Assembly (NCBI RefSeq): GCF_900110505.1
Contig: NZ_FODZ01000005.1
Coordinates: forward strand, 1 to 64,000
Direction of reading: 5' to 3'
Source of the DNA: Luteibacter sp. UNC138MFCol5.1
Lineage (GTDB): Bacteria; Pseudomonadota; Gammaproteobacteria; Xanthomonadales; Rhodanobacteraceae
DNA length: 64,000 nt
Under the pieces are notes generated by a model. It did no database searches. It saw nothing but the letters and a program-made list of their open reading frames with translations, and was not told the DNA's origin. This document shows positions 1 through 8,161 of the stretch, one piece after another (position 1 is the stretch's first letter; each line of letters starts with the position of its first letter). The position numbers and the translations under genes were made by a program.

Positions 1-86
1 AGCTCTGCTGTGCTGCCGTTCGACTTGCATGTGTTAAGCATGCCGCCAGCGTTCAATCTGAGCCAGGATCAAACTCTTCACTTAAG
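1..86 (-). rRNA. rrs: 16S ribosomal RNA, 5' end (partial)
   Basis: Read on the reverse strand this is the start of a 16S gene: AGAGTTTGATCCTGGCTCAG lies near the 5' end, followed by the universal ATTGAACGCTGGCGGCATGC and ACACATGCAAGTCGAACGG blocks. Only the first 86 bases or so are inside the window; the gene continues off the left edge. The mature 5' end is placed at about 86 by analogy with other 16S genes. The sequence after AACGG fits Rhodanobacteraceae (Luteibacter-like) 16S, but too little is present for a firm genus call. Confidence 0.97.
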
Positions 87-309
87 TTTTCGACCGTCTA
101 AAAGACGATCTATCTTTCTGAAGTGTTTAACCCCAACAAGAAAAAACTCATTGCTGACTTCTTTCTAGTGGGACACTTGCATTTGGTTGACATCGTCAAT
201 CCACCGCAAGGCGTCCACACAATTCACCTGCGCACACTGTCAAAGATCAATCACTTGCATCATCTTTCGTTGATGCCCTCTGAACATTTCGTCCCGAGGT
301 GAGCCGCCC
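87..309 (-). other. rRNA operon leader (transcribed spacer upstream of 16S)
   Basis: This stretch lies between the predicted rRNA promoter and the 16S start. It is clearly more AT-rich than the rest of the window and has no credible coding frame. It contains a perfect palindrome (TTGAC-3 nt-GTCAA at 187-199) and a small CGTC/GACG stem near the 16S start. I did not find a clear boxA antitermination motif. It is expected to be transcribed and removed by processing. Confidence 0.7.
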
Positions 310-337
310 ATTCTATATCGTTTTTCGTTTCCGTCAA
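310..337 (-). promoter_or_regulatory. rRNA operon promoter (P1-like)
   Basis: On the reverse strand a TTGACG -35 box (332-337) is separated by 16 nt from a TAGAAT -10 box (310-315). A run of A and T just upstream (about 345-360) resembles an UP element. The bases after the -10 (GGGCGGCTC) form the GC-rich discriminator typical of growth-rate and ppGpp-controlled rRNA promoters. The predicted start near 303 gives a leader of about 217 nt. fis and spoT, which control such promoters in other gammaproteobacteria, are also in this window. Confidence 0.7.
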
Positions 338-528
338 CACCCTCGTGAAACTTTTTTTCGAGGTGGTTGGTGAAGCCGAAGAACTGTCGCGTGGGTGACT
401 TTCGTCGCGACCAGGAGGAGAAGTATAGGGCCGGGCCGAAGGTCTGTGAAGGGGTTTTCGACATCTTTCTGAAAAAAAGTGGCGAGGTAGACTGCCCGCA
501 TCTCCTCACACTAATAAGGTGTCTTTCG

Positions 529-975
529 ATGCTCTTGCGCGTGCTGTCCGTCGCCCTCTTCCTGGCGCCCCTTGCCGCCACCGCTGCGACGCCGCCGTCG
601 GTGACGCTGCATGGCGCGCGGTTTTCCACCGAATTCGCGATGTCGGACGCCCAGCGCGAGCGCGGACTCATGTTCCGCACCGAGCTGAAGCCCGATCAGA
701 GCATGCTCTTCATCTTCCCCGACAGTCAGCCGCGCGCGTTCTGGATGAAGAACACCCTCATCCCGCTCGACATCCTGTACTTCGACGGAGCGCGCAAGCT
801 CGTGGCGATGCAGCTGAACGCGCAGCCGTGCAAGGCCGATCCCTGCGCCATCTATCCCAGCGACGGGCGCGACGCGGCCTATGTCCTGGAGGTGGCCGCC
901 GGCACCGCGGGCAGGCTCGGGCTGAAACTGGGCGAGACGCTCGCCATCGAGGGCGCCCCGCCGTCCGCGCGCTGA
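529..975 (+). CDS. DUF192 family secreted protein
   Basis: A 148-residue protein with an N-terminal signal peptide (about residues 1-20, cleavage near ATA-A) followed by a DUF192 domain. Family hallmarks are visible: the RGLMFR segment, the FWMKNTLIPLDILYFD block, and the C-terminal VLEVAAGTAGRLGLKLGE. The start at 529 is preferred over upstream in-frame codons because AAGGTG lies 7 nt before it and the signal peptide begins there. DUF192 proteins are small exported beta-barrel proteins whose biochemical role is not settled. The 3' end overlaps a short opposite-strand reading frame (879-1088). Confidence 0.9.
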   Translation: MLLRVLSVALFLAPLAATAATPPSVTLHGARFSTEFAMSDAQRERGLMFRTELKPDQSMLFIFPDSQPRAFWMKNTLIPLDILYFDGARKLVAMQLNAQPCKADPCAIYPSDGRDAAYVLEVAAGTAGRLGLKLGETLAIEGAPPSAR

Positions 976-1088
976 GCGGCCGAGAGTCCGTGTTCGCAGG
1001 GCACGCCCACGTGGTAAGGGACGAGCGACGCCGGGTCGAGCCGGGCCAGTTCGTCCCACTGGTCGTCGAAGGGTATGAATCGCTGCAT
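879..1088 (-). CDS. small hypothetical protein (69 aa)
   Basis: A short reading frame beginning MQRFIPFDDQWDELARL and including LVPYHVGVPCEHGL. The start at 1088 has a very good Shine-Dalgarno sequence (GGAGGAAG, about 5 nt upstream), which is the main reason for calling it. The last 97 bases run antisense through the 3' end of the DUF192 gene, so the low-complexity Ser/Pro/Ala-rich tail may be constrained by that overlap. I do not recognise the family. It lies downstream of the rubredoxin gene on the same strand, 144 nt away. It could be a chance frame. Confidence 0.45.
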   Translation of the reverse strand: MQRFIPFDDQWDELARLDPASLVPYHVGVPCEHGLSAAQRADGGAPSMASVSPSFSPSLPAVPAATSRT

Positions 1089-1232
1089 CGCCGCTTCCTC
1101 CACGTCATCGGCGCACGTTGCGTGTGCCACGGGATCATGGAAGCAGGTTTTCCTGCCTTATCGCTGGCGAAATGGGGCGAAACGATGTCAGCCCCATTCC
1201 CGCATCGGTGCGGCTCCCGGCCGCATCCGCCG

Positions 1233-1424
1233 TCAGTCGATCTCGACGAGCTCGAAATCGTCCTTGGTCACGCCGCAGTCCGGGCAGGTCCAGGTGTCGG
1301 GGACGTCTTCCCAGCGCGTGCCCGGTTCGATGCCGTCTTCGGGCATGCCCAGCGCTTCGTCGTAGATGTACCCGCAGACGACGCACATCCATTTGCGCGT
1401 TTTGGTGTCGGTGTCGTTGCTCAT
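1233..1424 (-). CDS. rubA: rubredoxin
   Basis: A 63-residue one-electron carrier with a single Fe(Cys)4 site. Both metal loops are present: [13 protein letters not shown] near residues 14-17 and [12 protein letters not shown] near 47-50. The intervening [15 protein letters not shown] is the standard rubredoxin linker. The short acidic N-terminal extension is normal for proteobacterial forms. It is probably a cytoplasmic donor to an oxygenase or peroxide-detoxifying partner, but no partner gene is adjacent, so the pathway is unknown. It is divergent from thiE. Confidence 0.95.
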   Translation of the reverse strand: MSNDTDTKTRKWMCVVCGYIYDEALGMPEDGIEPGTRWEDVPDTWTCPDCGVTKDDFELVEID

Positions 1425-1520
1425 GGCTTCGCGTACTGTCGTGGAGCGGAAAAGTCCCTCATTCTGTCACCCCCGGGCCGAAGGCGATAGCACGGCCCCG
1501 TCACGCTTCAAAGGATGCCC

Positions 1521-2165
1521 ATGAACGCCCTCCCCCGCGCCGCCCGTCTCCGCGGCGGTGTCTACGCCATCACCGACGGCCCGCGCGACGACCTTTTCGC
1601 CGCCGTGGAGGCCGCCCTCGCCGGCGGTGCCAGCCTCCTGCAGTACCGCGACAAGACCGATGACGCGGCGCGCCGACTCGCGGAGGCCAGCGAGATCGCC
1701 AGCATCTGCGCGCGGTACGGGGTGCCGTTCATCGTGAACGACGACGTCGCACTCGCTCGCGAGACCGGTGGCGGCGTGCATCTGGGGCACACCGACGTTT
1801 CCATCGCGATCGCTCGCGAGGAACTGGGGCCCGAGGCGATCATCGGGGTTTCCTGCTACGGCTCGGTCGACCGCGCACGGCAGCTGCAGGCGGAAGGCGC
1901 GGATTACATCGGCTTCGGCGCCATGTATCCCTCCACGACCAAGCCCCACGCCGCGGTCGCGCCGCACGACGTATTGACGCAGGCGAAGACGCTGGGCCTT
2001 CCCGTCGTGGCGATCGGCGGCATCACGCCCGACAATGGGCGGGTGCTGCTCGAGGCGGGCGCGGATTACCTCGCCGTGGTGTCCGCGATCTTCGCCCAGC
2101 CCGACATCCAGACGGCGACGCGCCGCTTCGCCGCTCTTTTCGAATCCCGTTCCGGAACCCTCTGA
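1521..2165 (+). CDS. thiE: thiamine-phosphate synthase
   Basis: A 214-residue TIM-barrel enzyme joining HMP-pyrophosphate and thiazole phosphate to give thiamine phosphate and PPi. Visible signatures are YAITDG at the N-terminus, LLQYRDK (pyrophosphate-side Arg/Lys), [37 protein letters not shown] and the terminal VAIGGI with [15 protein letters not shown] 1521 is chosen over ATG 1515 because AAAGG sits 6 nt before it. The stop TGA overlaps the hemL ATG by one base (TGATG), indicating translational coupling. No TPP riboswitch (THI box) is visible upstream. Confidence 0.94.
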   Translation: MNALPRAARLRGGVYAITDGPRDDLFAAVEAALAGGASLLQYRDKTDDAARRLAEASEIASICARYGVPFIVNDDVALARETGGGVHLGHTDVSIAIAREELGPEAIIGVSCYGSVDRARQLQAEGADYIGFGAMYPSTTKPHAAVAPHDVLTQAKTLGLPVVAIGGITPDNGRVLLEAGADYLAVVSAIFAQPDIQTATRRFAALFESRSGTL

Positions 2166-3442
2166 TGACCACGAACCACGAACTCTTCGAACGCGCCCAG
2201 ACGTTGCTGCCCGGCGGCGTGAACTCGCCCGTGCGCGCCTTCCGGTCGGTGGGCGGCGAGCCCTTCTTCACCGCCCGCGCCGACGGCCCGTTCCTGTGGG
2301 ACGTCGAAGGCAAGCGCTACATCGACTACGTCGGCTCCTGGGGCCCGATGATCGTGGGCCACAACCATCCCGCCGTGCGCGAGGCCGTCCAGGCCGCGGT
2401 ACTCGACGGCCTCTCGTTCGGCACGCCCTGCCCCGCCGAAGTGACGATGGCGGAGACGATCGTGTCGCTCGTGCCGTCGGTGGAGATGGTGCGCATGGTC
2501 AATTCGGGCACCGAGGCCACGATGTCCGCCATCCGCCTGGCCCGCGGCGCCACGGGGCGCACGAAGATCGTGAAGTTCGAAGGCTGCTACCACGGCCATG
2601 GCGACAGCTTTCTGGTGAAGGCGGGCTCGGGGGCGCTCACGTTCGGCGTGCCGACGTCGCCCGGCGTGCCGAAAGCCGCCGCGGACCTCACGCTGACCCT
2701 GCCGTACAACGACTTCGCGGCCGCCGAGGCCCTGTTCGCCGAGCACGGCGACGACATCGCGGGCCTGATCATCGAACCCGTCGCCGGCAACATGAACTGC
2801 ATCCCGCCGAAGGACGGCTACCTGCAGGCGCTGCGCGAGCTGTGCACGAAGCACGGCGTGCTGCTGATCTTCGACGAGGTGATGACGGGTTTCCGCGTCG
2901 CGCTCGGCGGCGCGCAGGCGCACTACGGCATCACGCCCGACCTCACCTGCTTCGGCAAGATCATCGGCGGCGGCATGCCGGTCGGCGCGTACGGCGGCCG
3001 TCGCGACCTGATGGCGCAGGTGGCGCCCTCGGGTCCGATCTATCAGGCGGGCACGCTGTCGGGCAATCCCGTGGCCATGGCGGCGGGGCTGGCGATGCTG
3101 ACGCTGATCCAGGCTCCCGGCTTCCATGAGGATCTCGCGCGCCGCGCCGTCCGCCTCACCGATGGCCTGCTCGCCGCCGCGCGAGACGCCGGCATCCCCT
3201 TCAGCGTGACCCGCGTCGGCGCGATGTTCGGGCTGTTCTTCACCGGCGAGCAGGTGGAAACGTACGCGCAGGCGACGGCCGCCGACGTCGGCCGGTTCAA
3301 CCGGTTCTTCCACGGGATGCTGGAGCGCGGCGTATACCTGGCGCCGTCGGCGTTCGAGGCGGGCTTCGTGTCGAGCGCGCATGGCGACGCGGAGATCGAT
3401 GCGACGATCGCCGCCGCGCGCGAGGTGTTCGCGACGTTGTGA
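2165..3442 (+). CDS. hemL: glutamate-1-semialdehyde 2,1-aminomutase
   Basis: A 425-residue class-III PLP enzyme that converts glutamate 1-semialdehyde to 5-aminolevulinate for haem synthesis. The opening ([20 protein letters not shown]) is diagnostic of Hem[28 protein letters not shown] and [16 protein letters not shown] follow; the Schiff-base lysine is K265, the same number as in E. coli. Length and start match the family. It is coupled to thiE by a one-base overlap and ends at a strong hairpin shared with the convergent argD gene. Confidence 0.97.
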   Translation: MTTNHELFERAQTLLPGGVNSPVRAFRSVGGEPFFTARADGPFLWDVEGKRYIDYVGSWGPMIVGHNHPAVREAVQAAVLDGLSFGTPCPAEVTMAETIVSLVPSVEMVRMVNSGTEATMSAIRLARGATGRTKIVKFEGCYHGHGDSFLVKAGSGALTFGVPTSPGVPKAAADLTLTLPYNDFAAAEALFAEHGDDIAGLIIEPVAGNMNCIPPKDGYLQALRELCTKHGVLLIFDEVMTGFRVALGGAQAHYGITPDLTCFGKIIGGGMPVGAYGGRRDLMAQVAPSGPIYQAGTLSGNPVAMAAGLAMLTLIQAPGFHEDLARRAVRLTDGLLAAARDAGIPFSVTRVGAMFGLFFTGEQVETYAQATAADVGRFNRFFHGMLERGVYLAPSAFEAGFVSSAHGDAEIDATIAAAREVFATL

Positions 3443-3446
3443 TCAT

Positions 3447-3480
3447 GCCGCCCCGGTCCCGTGGGCGGGACCGGGGCGGC
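3447..3480. terminator. intergenic hairpin between convergent hemL and argD
   Basis: A perfect 14-bp inverted repeat (GCCGCCCCGGTCCC and its complement) with a 6-nt loop fills almost the whole 45-nt gap between the two stop codons. There is no U-tract on either side, so it is either a bidirectional stem acting without a classical tail or an mRNA-stabilising hairpin. Confidence 0.6.
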
Positions 3481-3487
3481 AGGCCGA

Positions 3488-4738
3488 TCAGGCGACCTGC
3501 GCTTCCTTGACGAATGCCGCGAGGGTGTCGTGGAGGCGCTGGAGGCCTTCCGCGGTTTCCTCGTCGGTGATCGTCAGCGGCGGCACGATGCGCAGGACAT
3601 CCGGGCCGGCCTGGAGGATCAGCAGACCGTGGGCCGCCGCGATGTCCAGGATCTCGCCCGCGCGTCCCTTGTACGCCGCGTCGAGCACCGCGCCGATCAT
3701 CAGGCCCCGGCCGCGCACTTCCGAGAAGACGTGGAACGCGTGGTTGAGCTTCGCCAGTCCCGCGCGGATGTCGTTCGCCTGGCGCTCCACGTTCAGCAGC
3801 ACCGCCGGCGAGGCGATCTTGCGCAGCGCCACCAGCGCCACCGCCGCGGCCATCGGGTTGCCGCCGAAGGTGGTGCCGTGCGCGCCGAACTGCATGACGT
3901 CGGCGACCTTCGGACCCGCCAGCATCGCGCCGATCGGGAAACCGGCGCCCAGCGCCTTGGCCAGCGTGACGATGTCGGGCGTGACGTGATCGTGCGAATG
4001 GGCGAACAGCGTGCCGGTACGACCCATGCCGCACTGGATCTCGTCGAGCACCATCAGCGCGTCGTGCGCGTCGCACAGCTCGCGCACCTTCTTCAGGAAC
4101 CCGGGCTCCGCCGGCATGACGCCGCCTTCGCCCTGCACGGGCTCGAGCATCACCGCGGCGACGCCGCCCTGGGCGAAGGCGCCTTCGAGCGCGGCGACAT
4201 CGTTGAACGGCACGTAGCGGAAGCCGCCCGGCAACGGCTCGTAGCCTTCCTGGTATTTGGGCTGCGCGGTCGCGGTCACCGACGCGAGCGTGCGGCCGTG
4301 GAACGAGCCCTGGAACGTGACGATCACGCGGTTGTCCGGCGTGCGGCCCTGCGCGGCGGCCCACTTGCGCACGAGCTTGATCGCGGCCTCGTTGGCCTCG
4401 GTGCCCGAATTGCACAGGAACACGCGCTCGGCGAACGGCGCGTGCTCGACGAGCTCCTGCGCCAGGTGCAGCGGCGGCTCGGTGTAGAAGACGTTGCTGG
4501 CGTGCCAGAGCTTGTGCGCCTGCGCGACCAGCGCGGCGACGAGGTCCGGATCCTGGTGGCCCAGCGAGTTCACGGCGATGCCGGCCCCGAAATCGAGGTA
4601 ATCCCGGCCCTGTGTATCCCACACGCGGGCGCCCTTGCCGTGATCGAGCACGACATCGCGCGGTCGATAGACGGGCAGCCAGTAACGCTTGCCCAGGCCC
4701 GTGAGTTCGGAGGGATCGACAGGATGCGACGACGACAT
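3488..4738 (-). CDS. argD: acetylornithine / succinyldiaminopimelate aminotransferase-like
   Basis: A 416-residue class-III PLP aminotransferase of the ArgD/AstC type, acting in arginine and possibly lysine biosynthesis or arginine breakdown. The start is MSSSHPVDPSELTGLGKRYW. FGAGIAVNSLGH, NSGTEANEAAIKLVRKW, FHGRTLASVTATAQPKY, LEPVQGEGGV, LDEIQCGMGRTG and the PLP lysine K261 in TLAKALGAGFP are all in order. The frame stays open upstream to 5029, but that extension is arginine-rich and unlike the family. No other arginine genes adjoin, so the substrate preference is not shown by context. Confidence 0.9.
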   Translation of the reverse strand: MSSSHPVDPSELTGLGKRYWLPVYRPRDVVLDHGKGARVWDTQGRDYLDFGAGIAVNSLGHQDPDLVAALVAQAHKLWHASNVFYTEPPLHLAQELVEHAPFAERVFLCNSGTEANEAAIKLVRKWAAAQGRTPDNRVIVTFQGSFHGRTLASVTATAQPKYQEGYEPLPGGFRYVPFNDVAALEGAFAQGGVAAVMLEPVQGEGGVMPAEPGFLKKVRELCDAHDALMVLDEIQCGMGRTGTLFAHSHDHVTPDIVTLAKALGAGFPIGAMLAGPKVADVMQFGAHGTTFGGNPMAAAVALVALRKIASPAVLLNVERQANDIRAGLAKLNHAFHVFSEVRGRGLMIGAVLDAAYKGRAGEILDIAAAHGLLILQAGPDVLRIVPPLTITDEETAEGLQRLHDTLAAFVKEAQVA

Positions 4739-4882
4739 TGGAACGACTCCCGGTGCCGGCCGCAGCGCCGGAACCCTTGCAGGAACGGATGGAATCGCAC
4801 GGTACGCTCTGCGGTCCGACATCGATCCGAATCCCGCGGGGCAGCTTCCGGCCTGGCCGGAGCATGCGCGCGTGGGACATGC

Positions 4883-4911
4883 ATCGTATAAGGCGCGGGC
4901 GGCGGCGACAA
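4883..4911 (-). promoter_or_regulatory. putative argD promoter
   Basis: On the reverse strand TTGTCG (4906-4911) and TACGAT (4883-4888) are spaced by 17 nt. They would start transcription near 4876 and give argD a leader of roughly 138 nt. The -10 overlaps a possible forward-strand TATAAG element (4887-4892), so opposing promoters may compete. Confidence 0.4.
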
Positions 4912-5153
4912 CGCGCTCCGTGTAGCGCCCCTGCAACGGCGTGTTACACGCCGCTTTCAGAGGCCATGGGGCCTCCCCCGACCGCGCCGGAGAAATTCCT
5001 TGCGAATCAGAGCAACGCCCGGGTGGCATGGGGCTTGCTCCCCTCGCCAGTGAGGCGCCCCACCGGGCGCCGCGTGGTTCGCTCGTCCAGCGCCCTGCCA
5101 GCTGGGCGGCGAATGGGAACTCCCGGTCCCCCAGAGGACCGGGAGTTTTCTTG
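4898..5153 (+). ncRNA. candidate structured small RNA, family unknown
   Basis: This forward-strand stretch has no plausible gene but ends in a strong intrinsic terminator (5118-5152). It can fold extensively: CGGCGTG/CACGCCG near 4937-4955, AGGCC/GGCCT near 4960-4972, and a long hairpin closed by GCGAATC (5002-5008) with GGTTCGC (5076-5082). Inside the long hairpin CGCCCGGGTGG pairs with CCACCGGGCG around a GGGG/CCCC apical stem. A TATAAG (4887-4892) could be its -10, but no good -35 is visible, so the 5' end is uncertain. It does not match 6S, tmRNA, RNase P or SRP RNA signatures I know. Confidence 0.45.
5118..5152 (+). terminator. intrinsic terminator (forward strand)
   Basis: AACTCCCGGTCC (5118-5129) pairs perfectly with GGACCGGGAGTT (5136-5147) around a 6-nt loop, followed by TTTTCTT. 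The U-tract is on the forward strand only; the reverse side reads TTCCCATT. No forward-strand coding gene precedes it, which is why an RNA gene is proposed here. It may also help end the reverse-strand regulator gene that stops at 5169. Confidence 0.75.
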
Positions 5154-5168
5154 TCGGACGACGTGCCT

Positions 5169-6506
5169 TCAGCGCAGCTGGTCGAGGGCGAGTTGATGCT
5201 TCTTGCAGAGGCGGTACACGGTGACGCGGGACACGCGAAGGCGCCTTGCGCACTCGCTGATGTTGAACGCGCTGGCCCGGAGGCAGTCGACGATGGCCTC
5301 CCGTTCGGCGCAGGTGCGCGCGCTGCCGAGGCTGTCGCGTTCGCCGCCCGGCGTGTCGACGCTGAGCTCGAGGTCGTCGGGGGTGATCAGCGCATCGTCC
5401 GCGATCACGGCGGCGCGCTGCACCCGGTTCATCAGCTCGCGCACGTTGCCGGGCCAGCTGAAGGCGTTGAGCGCCTTGCGGGCGCTGGTGCTGAAGGCCC
5501 GGGCCCGCGTCCCGTAGCTTTCGCGGAAGGCGTCGAGGAAATGCTGGGCCAGCAGCTCGATGTCGCCGTTGCGCTCGCGCAGCGGCGGCATGCGCAGCCG
5601 CAGCACGTTGAGACGGTAGAAGAGATCTTCGCGGAACCTGCCCTGGGCGACGGCCTTTTCCAGGTCCACGTGCGTCGCGGCCAGCACGCGCACGTCGACG
5701 CGGATGGACTGGCAACTGCCGATGCGCTCGATCGTGCCTTCCTGCAGCACGCGCAGCAGGTTGGTCTGCGCGTCGAGCGGCAGGTCGCCGATCTCGTCGA
5801 GGAACACGGTGCCGCCGTCGGCGGACTCGAAATGACCGATGCGGCGTGCCGTGGCGCCGGTGAACGCGCCGCGCTCGTGCCCGAAGAGTTCGGACTGCAC
5901 CAGATTGGCCGGGAGCGCACCGCAGTTGATGGCGGCGAACGGTTTCGCGCTGCGCGGCGACAACTGATGCAGCGCGCGCGCCGCCATCTCCTTGCCCGTG
6001 CCGGTCTCCCCCGTGATCAGCAGCGGGAGCTCCACCGGCGCGAACTTGCGGATGTTCTGCGAAAGCGCCCGGATGGCGGGACTGTTCCCCGTGAGCAGGT
6101 TGGGGGCATCGTCGTCGTGCGCGGGCTCGCCATCGCCGGGCGCGCGCATCAGCGCCTGGCGCAGCGCGCCGAGCGACGAGGTGCCTTCGATGATCTCGAA
6201 CGCGTGCGGCAGCACGTGACGCACGCCGGGATCGGCGGACGGCGTCCGCGCGCCGGTCAACCCGATCCACGCCATGCCGGGGTGCGCATCCCGCAATCCG
6301 GCCAGGATCCGCACGGCCGCCTGGGCGCTCGCGCGCAGATCCACCACGGCGATGGCGGCATCGCCGCATTCGGGCAGTTCGCCCGGTTGCCGCGCCGGAT
6401 CGGCGACCAAGGTGCGCCAACCGGCCCGGATCAAGCCGAAATGTTCTTCAACGCTCGGTCTGCCGATCCAGACGACGCAACGACCCGTCGATTCCCCGCG
6501 CGACAT
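5169..6506 (-). CDS. sigma-54-dependent activator, VpsR-like
   Basis: A 445-residue enhancer-binding protein. Residues 1-125 form a degenerate receiver-like domain with D56 at the usual beta-3 site (VVDLR) but without the full acidic pocket. The AAA+ domain (about 135-370) has Walker A GETGTGK (166-172), the sigma-54 contact loop GAFTGA (213-218), Walker [13 protein letters not shown] and [11 protein letters not shown] Fis-type helix-turn-helix ([18 protein letters not shown]) ends the protein. The layout resembles VpsR of Vibrio, a c-di-GMP-responsive biofilm regulator; the ligand and targets here are unknown. AGGAG precedes the ATG. No sigma-54 promoter was identified nearby. Confidence 0.85.
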   Translation of the reverse strand: MSRGESTGRCVVWIGRPSVEEHFGLIRAGWRTLVADPARQPGELPECGDAAIAVVDLRASAQAAVRILAGLRDAHPGMAWIGLTGARTPSADPGVRHVLPHAFEIIEGTSSLGALRQALMRAPGDGEPAHDDDAPNLLTGNSPAIRALSQNIRKFAPVELPLLITGETGTGKEMAARALHQLSPRSAKPFAAINCGALPANLVQSELFGHERGAFTGATARRIGHFESADGGTVFLDEIGDLPLDAQTNLLRVLQEGTIERIGSCQSIRVDVRVLAATHVDLEKAVAQGRFREDLFYRLNVLRLRMPPLRERNGDIELLAQHFLDAFRESYGTRARAFSTSARKALNAFSWPGNVRELMNRVQRAAVIADDALITPDDLELSVDTPGGERDSLGSARTCAEREAIVDCLRASAFNISECARRLRVSRVTVYRLCKKHQLALDQLR

Positions 6507-6719
6507 GCCTGCTCCTCACCCGTTCTCGTGGCCTGCTGCCGGCTTCGCGGGTACACCTGACGGACCCGCCGCCGGCACCCCCTGCAGGCCGGCAAGCCCC
6601 ACTTGCCGCCTTCCCTTTGGCGGGAAGCGACCGTGGATCGACGTTACCCCGGCTTGCCGAAAGCGGCCATACGCCAAACGGGCTAGCCTGTGCGCGGCTT
6701 TTCTTGGCTGCCGCGGTAG

Positions 6720-7538
6720 CTACAGAAACAGATCCGGGAGCAGGGGCTGGCCCGGCGCCACGGCATAGCGCTCGAAATCGTCCACGCCTTCGGCGCGGAG
6801 CACGTCCTCGTCGATGAAGAACCGGCCCGTCGCCGCGCGTGAGGGTTTCGTGAGGATCGCATGCGCCGCGTCGGCCACGATCTCCGGCGTGCGGCAGTTC
6901 TCCACGCGCACGCTCTCGCCGAGCATGGCGACGGCTGCCGTGGCGATGACCGTCTTCGGCCACAGCGCGTTCACCGCGATGCCGAGGGGTTCGAATTCGG
7001 GCGCCATGCCGAGCACGCAGTGGCTCATGCCGAACTTCGCGATCGTGTACGCCACGTGCGGCGCGTACCACCGCGGATCGATGCTCGGCGGCGGCGAGAG
7101 CATCAGCACGTGCGGGTTCGTCGCGTGCTTCAGGAACGGCAGGCAGGCCTGCGTGGTGAGGAACGTGCCGCGCGTGTTGACCTCGTGCATGAGGTCGAAG
7201 CGTTTCATCGGCGTGCCTTCGACGCCCGCCAGCCAGATCGCGCTGGCGTTGTTCACCACGATGTCGATGCCGCCGAAGCGTTCCGCCGCCGTGGCGGCCG
7301 CCATGCGCACTTCCGCTTCCTCGCGGATGTCGACCTTCAGCGGCAGCGCGGTACCGCCGGCGGCTTCGATTTCCGCGGCCGCGGTGTGGATCGTCCCCGG
7401 CAGCTTCGGGTTGGCCACGTTGCTCTTGGCCGCGATGACGATGTTGGCGCCGTCGCGCGCGGCGCGCAGCGCGATCGCCAGGCCGATGCCGCGCGAGGCG
7501 CCGGTGATGAAGAGGGTCTTGCCGGCCAGCGTGGTCAT
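6720..7538 (-). CDS. short-chain dehydrogenase, HSDL2-like
   Basis: A 272-residue SDR oxidoreductase starting MTTLAGKTLFITGASRGIG. The TGxxxGIG cofactor loop is at residues 11-18 (GASRGIG), and NNAS plus YTIAKFGMSH supply the structural Asn and the catalytic Tyr-x3-Lys. The LSPPPSIDPRWYAPHVAYT segment is typical of the hydroxysteroid dehydrogenase-like 2 branch, which lacks a known bacterial substrate. The start is 11 nt after the LON-domain gene stop, with GAAGGAC as ribosome site, so the two are co-transcribed. Confidence 0.88.
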   Translation of the reverse strand: MTTLAGKTLFITGASRGIGLAIALRAARDGANIVIAAKSNVANPKLPGTIHTAAAEIEAAGGTALPLKVDIREEAEVRMAAATAAERFGGIDIVVNNASAIWLAGVEGTPMKRFDLMHEVNTRGTFLTTQACLPFLKHATNPHVLMLSPPPSIDPRWYAPHVAYTIAKFGMSHCVLGMAPEFEPLGIAVNALWPKTVIATAAVAMLGESVRVENCRTPEIVADAAHAILTKPSRAATGRFFIDEDVLRAEGVDDFERYAVAPGQPLLPDLFL

Positions 7539-7548
7539 GGCGTGTCCT

Positions 7549-8151
7549 TCAGGCGCGCTGGAATCGCGGCAGGATGTCGCGCAGTTCCGCAAGGCGCTGC
7601 AGCGGGTCGTCGAGTTCGAGCATGTGCTGGCATTCGTCGGGATCGAGCGGCAGCAGTTCGGACAGGCGGTAGCCGACCCAGCTCGCGTCGTCGAGCCGCT
7701 GCGCCACGTCGTGGCGCCACGGCGGCATCATCTGGTCGGCGAGGCGCTCGAGGATCGTGGCGAGCAGGCCGAACTCCGCCGGCAGCGGAAGCACTTCCTC
7801 GGCGCGCCACAGCGCGATGTCGCCGCGCACCTGGCCATCCGATCGCACCCGCGTGCGCGTGACGCGGAAGCGCAGGCCGCCTTCGGCAACGATGCCGAGC
7901 AGGCCGTCCTCGCGCGTGTGGAAGTCGGTGATGGTGGCCAGCGTGCCCACGGCGGCCGGCACGGCGGGCTGCCCCGCCTCGCGGCCTTCGAGGATCATGC
8001 ACACGCCGAACGACCGCCCCGTCCGCGCGCATTCGCGCACGAGGTCGATGTAGCGCGGCTCGAAGATCCGCAGCTGCAGGTGGCCGCCCGGGAACAGAAC
8101 GTTCGACAGCGGGAATAGCGGGAGGTCGAGGTCGGGCTTGGTCGCGGCCAT
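7549..8151 (-). CDS. LON substrate-binding domain protein
   Basis: A 200-residue stand-alone LON N-terminal (PUA-like) domain without the ATPase or protease parts. LPLFPLSNVLFPGGHLQLRI, FEPRYIDLV, FGVCMI and GTLATI are the family hallmarks. The C-terminal helical part contains LADQMMPPWR and LSELLPLDPDECQ. Such proteins are widespread in proteobacteria and their role is not established. It sits between mpl (10 nt upstream) and the SDR gene (10 nt downstream) in a tight reverse-strand run. Confidence 0.9.
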   Translation of the reverse strand: MAATKPDLDLPLFPLSNVLFPGGHLQLRIFEPRYIDLVRECARTGRSFGVCMILEGREAGQPAVPAAVGTLATITDFHTREDGLLGIVAEGGLRFRVTRTRVRSDGQVRGDIALWRAEEVLPLPAEFGLLATILERLADQMMPPWRHDVAQRLDDASWVGYRLSELLPLDPDECQHMLELDDPLQRLAELRDILPRFQRA

Positions 8152-8161
8152 GCCCGCCAGT

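Noticed and set aside
238-243. A perfect reverse-strand TTGACA as a second rRNA promoter
   Set aside because: At 16-18 nt spacing the would-be -10 reads GTGTGG or TGTGGA, which does not resemble TATAAT.
1425-1520. TPP riboswitch upstream of thiE
   Set aside because: The conserved THI-box sequences (CTGAGA and ACCCTT...GAACCTGATC) are absent from this 96-nt region.
4739-5168. Known structured RNAs (6S, tmRNA, RNase P, SRP RNA, cobalamin or glycine riboswitch)
   Set aside because: None of their conserved core sequences could be matched by eye, so the RNA is left unnamed.
6507-6719. Sigma-54 promoter upstream of the VpsR-like gene
   Set aside because: A GGGGCTTGCCGGCCTGC stretch has roughly GG-N10-GC spacing but lacks the TGGCAC/TTGC consensus.
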